A program made the translations under genes and the position numbers. A stretch of DNA of 64,000 bases. It comes from Pohlia nutans (taxonomy: Eukaryota; Streptophyta; Bryopsida; Bryales; Mniaceae). The notes under the pieces were generated by a model. It was given only the letters and a program-made list of their open reading frames with translations. It did not search any database and was not told the DNA's origin. Below, in pieces: positions 61,692 to 64,000 of the stretch. The stretch lies in NCBI GenBank assembly GCA_022496805.1, contig CM040091.1:24728336-24792335 (forward strand), written 5' to 3'. The first letter of the stretch is position 1. Each line of letters starts with the position of its first letter.

Positions 61692-62671
61692 ATGGCACGC
61701 AGGGGAGCCGGGGCCAAGATTCCGGAGAAACGTATCTGCCCGGACATCCCGCAACAAGAACAAAACTTCGACGAGCTAATGCAGGACCTCCAGAAGATGG
61801 GGTGCTTGGGATTTTTTGGGAGAGTGTGGGATGTGCAGGACTCCCGGATGCTGGAGGAAATCGAGGGCGGGTCGATGGTGAACGCTTTCCGGACAACCAT
61901 CCGGGCGAAGTATGGCAGTTGGACCCGGGAGATGTGGCGGGAACTGTACGACTTCCCGGACACCAACGAGGACCTGGAACCGGGAGGCAAGGGCGACACG
62001 GACTGGGTGAAGATGCGGTTCAGCCATCTCTCGGACAAGGACGGATTCAAGGTGGCGGACTGCATTATACCCCGGGAGCAACGGCTGCTCCAGTATGTGG
62101 TGCCCATCTTCAGTCCGGAGAAGCCCACCACCCTCACTGTGACGCTGGTAGAGGTATCTACTACTCCCGAGGTATCTACTACTCCCTTCTCCGGAAGAAT
62201 CGGATCAACTGGGCGATCCTGATCCACCGGAACACGCAGAAGTGGGCGGGTAACCTCGACAACAAGAAGGGATGCCCATTAGCCCCATTTCTCTACCACT
62301 TGTACAAGAAACATGGGTGCCTCACGGCAGAAGAGAAGAGGAGGTTGGAGGAAGTGCCTATTCCGGGGGTGAGAAGCCCGGCCAAAAAGAAGACAGCGCT
62401 TCCGGGAGGAGGAGCGGGGACCAGCAGAACCGGCTCGTCGTCCCGATCGAAGGAGAGAAGGATGGCTCCACCTGCAACCCAACCGGATAGGAGCAGAGTC
62501 CGGGGAGAGGAGCTCCGGAAGGAGAAGGAAGACCAACCGGTAAGAAGGCCACTGGGCGATTCCAGCCCCAATCCGGAGACCAGGACCAAGTGGAGAGAAG
62601 ACGGCCCGGAGGGAGGCCGACCGGGTGGCATCAGGAGGAGCGGCAGGAAGGGAGAAGGAACCCGGGACTAG
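61692..62671 (+). pseudogene. Gag-like plant-repeat protein, frameshifted
   Basis: The ATG at 61692 (gccATGG) opens MARRGAGAKIPEKR and then a globular region: YGSWTREMWRELYDF, DKDGFKVADC and LLQYVVPIFSPEKPTTLTVTL. At 62152-62190 an 18-bp motif (gaggtatctactactccc) is duplicated, and after it the homologous continuation lies in another frame: INWAILIHR...GCPLAPFLYHLYKKHGCLTAEEKRRLEEVPI, then a basic Ser/Arg/Pro tail to 62671. The same domain order (SQIF..., VNWGFILDKY..., IGPFLTKYITRYLEHY) is present in the 37811-40102 ORF. This family is one I associate with repeat-encoded gag-like proteins of plants; no enzymatic motif is present. Both copies in this window are broken. Confidence 0.55.
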
Positions 62672-62934
62672 AACGACCGGGTGGAGCTAGAACTCAGCCG
62701 GAGCTGAGAACAAGAGACCGGGAGGGGAATTCGGATGAGGAGGAGGATTTTCCATAGCCGAAGCTAACCCGGAAGAAGCCGGCGTGAGGACAAGAGACAA
62801 TTCCTCAACCGGAGGTGGGCGGTCTTTCCCGGACACAACCTCGGGTGAATCCGATCGAGGAGTCTAGGCCAGAGGGGGAGACAAGGCCTTCTCCACCCCA
62901 GCCCTAGGAGCAACTGGTAGAGGGACCCGGACCA

Positions 62935-63330
62935 ATGGGAGAGGATTCTACTCCGGCGGCTCCACAGAAGCGCATGGAAGAAGAGAACCGGATAGAGCAG
63001 GAGGGAGGTCCGTCTCAGCCGCGATCCCAGGGACGGAAGAGGAAGTTAGTCCACCTGGTTGAGGGAGAGGAAGAACCGGAAGGACCGGATGCCACGCCAG
63101 GAAAGAAGAAGGGACCGGCTCGGAGGAAGGTGACCCACTCAACAAACGTCCCAAGGAGGCAGGGGAGGACGAAGATGAAACCGGAGATGAGGGGGAACAG
63201 GAGCAGGGAATGCCAGTGGAAGCAGAACCAGTCCAGGAGGCAGGCCCATCCGGAAATGTGCCAGCGGAACGAAGAGAACCGCTCCGGATGGAGGACATGT
63301 TACTGTGGTAGAGGGGGAAAAAGGTGCTGA
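62935..63330 (+). CDS. Basic low-complexity ORF, doubtful
   Basis: 131 codons rich in E, G, R and K (GRKRKLVHLVEGEEEPEGPD, GKKKGPARRK). It continues the ccgga-biased composition of the preceding gag-like gene and may be its 3' continuation after further frameshifts. No domain. I would not count it as an independent gene. Confidence 0.25.
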   Translation: MGEDSTPAAPQKRMEEENRIEQEGGPSQPRSQGRKRKLVHLVEGEEEPEGPDATPGKKKGPARRKVTHSTNVPRRQGRTKMKPEMRGNRSRECQWKQNQSRRQAHPEMCQRNEENRSGWRTCYCGRGGKRC

Positions 63331-63512
63331 TCTAGTAGTCCTCTACCTACCGGTAGAGAAGATGGACACCAAAAGACTACATTGAAAAACACCCACAAAC
63401 TCCACCTGTTCTCACACCAGAAGGTCTCACTTATATAAGAAGAAAATACAATGGAAAGATCCAAGATCTGGATCTAGATCTAGATCTGGATCAAGATCTC
63501 ACTACTGACTCG
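63331..63512. other. Spacer with AGATCT repeats and TATA-like box
   Basis: Contains 'cttatataaga' (about 63431-63441), which could serve as a TATA box for transcription to the right. A short 'gatctagatctagatctgga' run follows near 63470. No gene follows within the window. Confidence 0.3.
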
Positions 63513-64000
63513 TGGCTACCTGGTCGGTTACCTAGTCGACTACCAGGTCCGTTACCTAGTCGACTACCAGGCCGGTTACCTAGTCGACTACCGGGCCAGT
63601 TACCTAGTCGACTACCAGGCCCGTTACCTAGTCGACTACCAGGCCCGTTACCTAGTCCACTACCAGGTCGGTTACCTAGTCGACTACCAGGCCGGTTACC
63701 TATTCGACTACCAGGTCGGTTACCTAGTCGACTACCCGGCCGGTTATCTAGTTGACTACCGGGCCGGTTACCTAGTCCACTACCAGGGCAGTTACCTAGT
63801 CGACTACCAGGGCGGTTACCTAGTCGACTACCAGGCCCGTTACCTAGTCGACTAGTCGACCTAGTCGACTAACGGGTCGGTGACCTAGTCGACTACCACG
63901 CCCGTTACCTAGTCGACTACCAGGCCCGTTACCTAGTCGACTACCAGGCCGGTTACCTAGTCGACTACCCGGCCCGTTACCTAGTCGACTACCCGGCCCG
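63513..64000 (+). repeat. 24-bp minisatellite, about 20 copies
   Basis: Unit 'ggttacctagtcgactacca' plus 'ggcc', with the palindromes TAGTCGACTA and GGTTACC in almost every copy. Variation concentrates in the four to six bases between them (aggcc, gggcc, aggtc, cggcc). One copy near 63850-63880 is rearranged ('ctagtcgactagtcgaccta'). The array runs off the window. Confidence 0.95.

Overview
The window looks like repeat-rich, heterochromatin-like nuclear DNA of a eukaryote, most probably a plant or streptophyte alga. The reasons are GT-AG introns inside genes, a Ty3/Gypsy gag-pol fragment, a Mutator-like (MULE) transposase with a SWIM finger, gag-like proteins of a type I associate with plant repeats, and a short CCCTAAA (plant telomere-type) stretch. 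There are no operons, bacterial promoters or RNA genes that I can support. The species assignment is inference.

Layout. 1-2.0 kb: about 16 monomers of a 127-bp satellite (family A) in one orientation. 2.18-4.41 kb: a broken multi-exon gene with a ParB-like domain and a methyltransferase-like Rossmann half. 4.66-5.03 kb: diverged family-A units. 5.03-32.4 kb: about 215 monomers of the same satellite in the opposite orientation, with higher-order repeats, grading into diverged units up to 32.9 kb. 33.3-36.1 kb: two transposon-gene remnants separated and followed by further diverged family-A units. 36.3-37.1 kb: 29-bp and 322-bp tandem duplications. 37.8-40.1 kb: a gag-like coiled-coil ORF with one in-frame stop. 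40.1-40.8 kb: short direct repeats. 41.2-48.2 kb: a second satellite-like field (family B) made of long near-perfect hairpins. A second, antisense copy of the ParB-like gene sits inside it at 42.3-43.7 kb.

48.3-50.1 kb: two antisense charged ORFs. 50.6-54.4 kb: the best-preserved gene of the window, a two-exon MULE-type transposase of about 1225 residues. 55.1-56.8 kb: two unknown ORFs. 56.87-60.4 kb: a 3.5-kb element with terminal inverted repeats of about 300 bp that encloses a truncated, frameshifted Ty3/Gypsy gag-protease-RT. 60.5-61.0 kb: an inverted relative of the 40-kb repeat. 61.2-63.3 kb: a second gag-like gene, frameshifted. 63.5-64.0 kb: a 24-bp minisatellite running off the end.

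How it fits together. Nearly all coding material is mobile-element derived, and most of it is disabled by TGA/TAG stops or by 16-18 bp duplications. Two features recur. The same ParB-like gene family sits in two unrelated satellites, with identical internal exon boundaries. Both satellites are built around hairpin-forming sequence. The most novel items are the ParB-like/methyltransferase-like gene family, the hairpin field with paired (covarying) substitutions between arms, and the inverted-repeat element carrying a retrotransposon fragment. All similarity statements come from reading the sequence; no database was searched.
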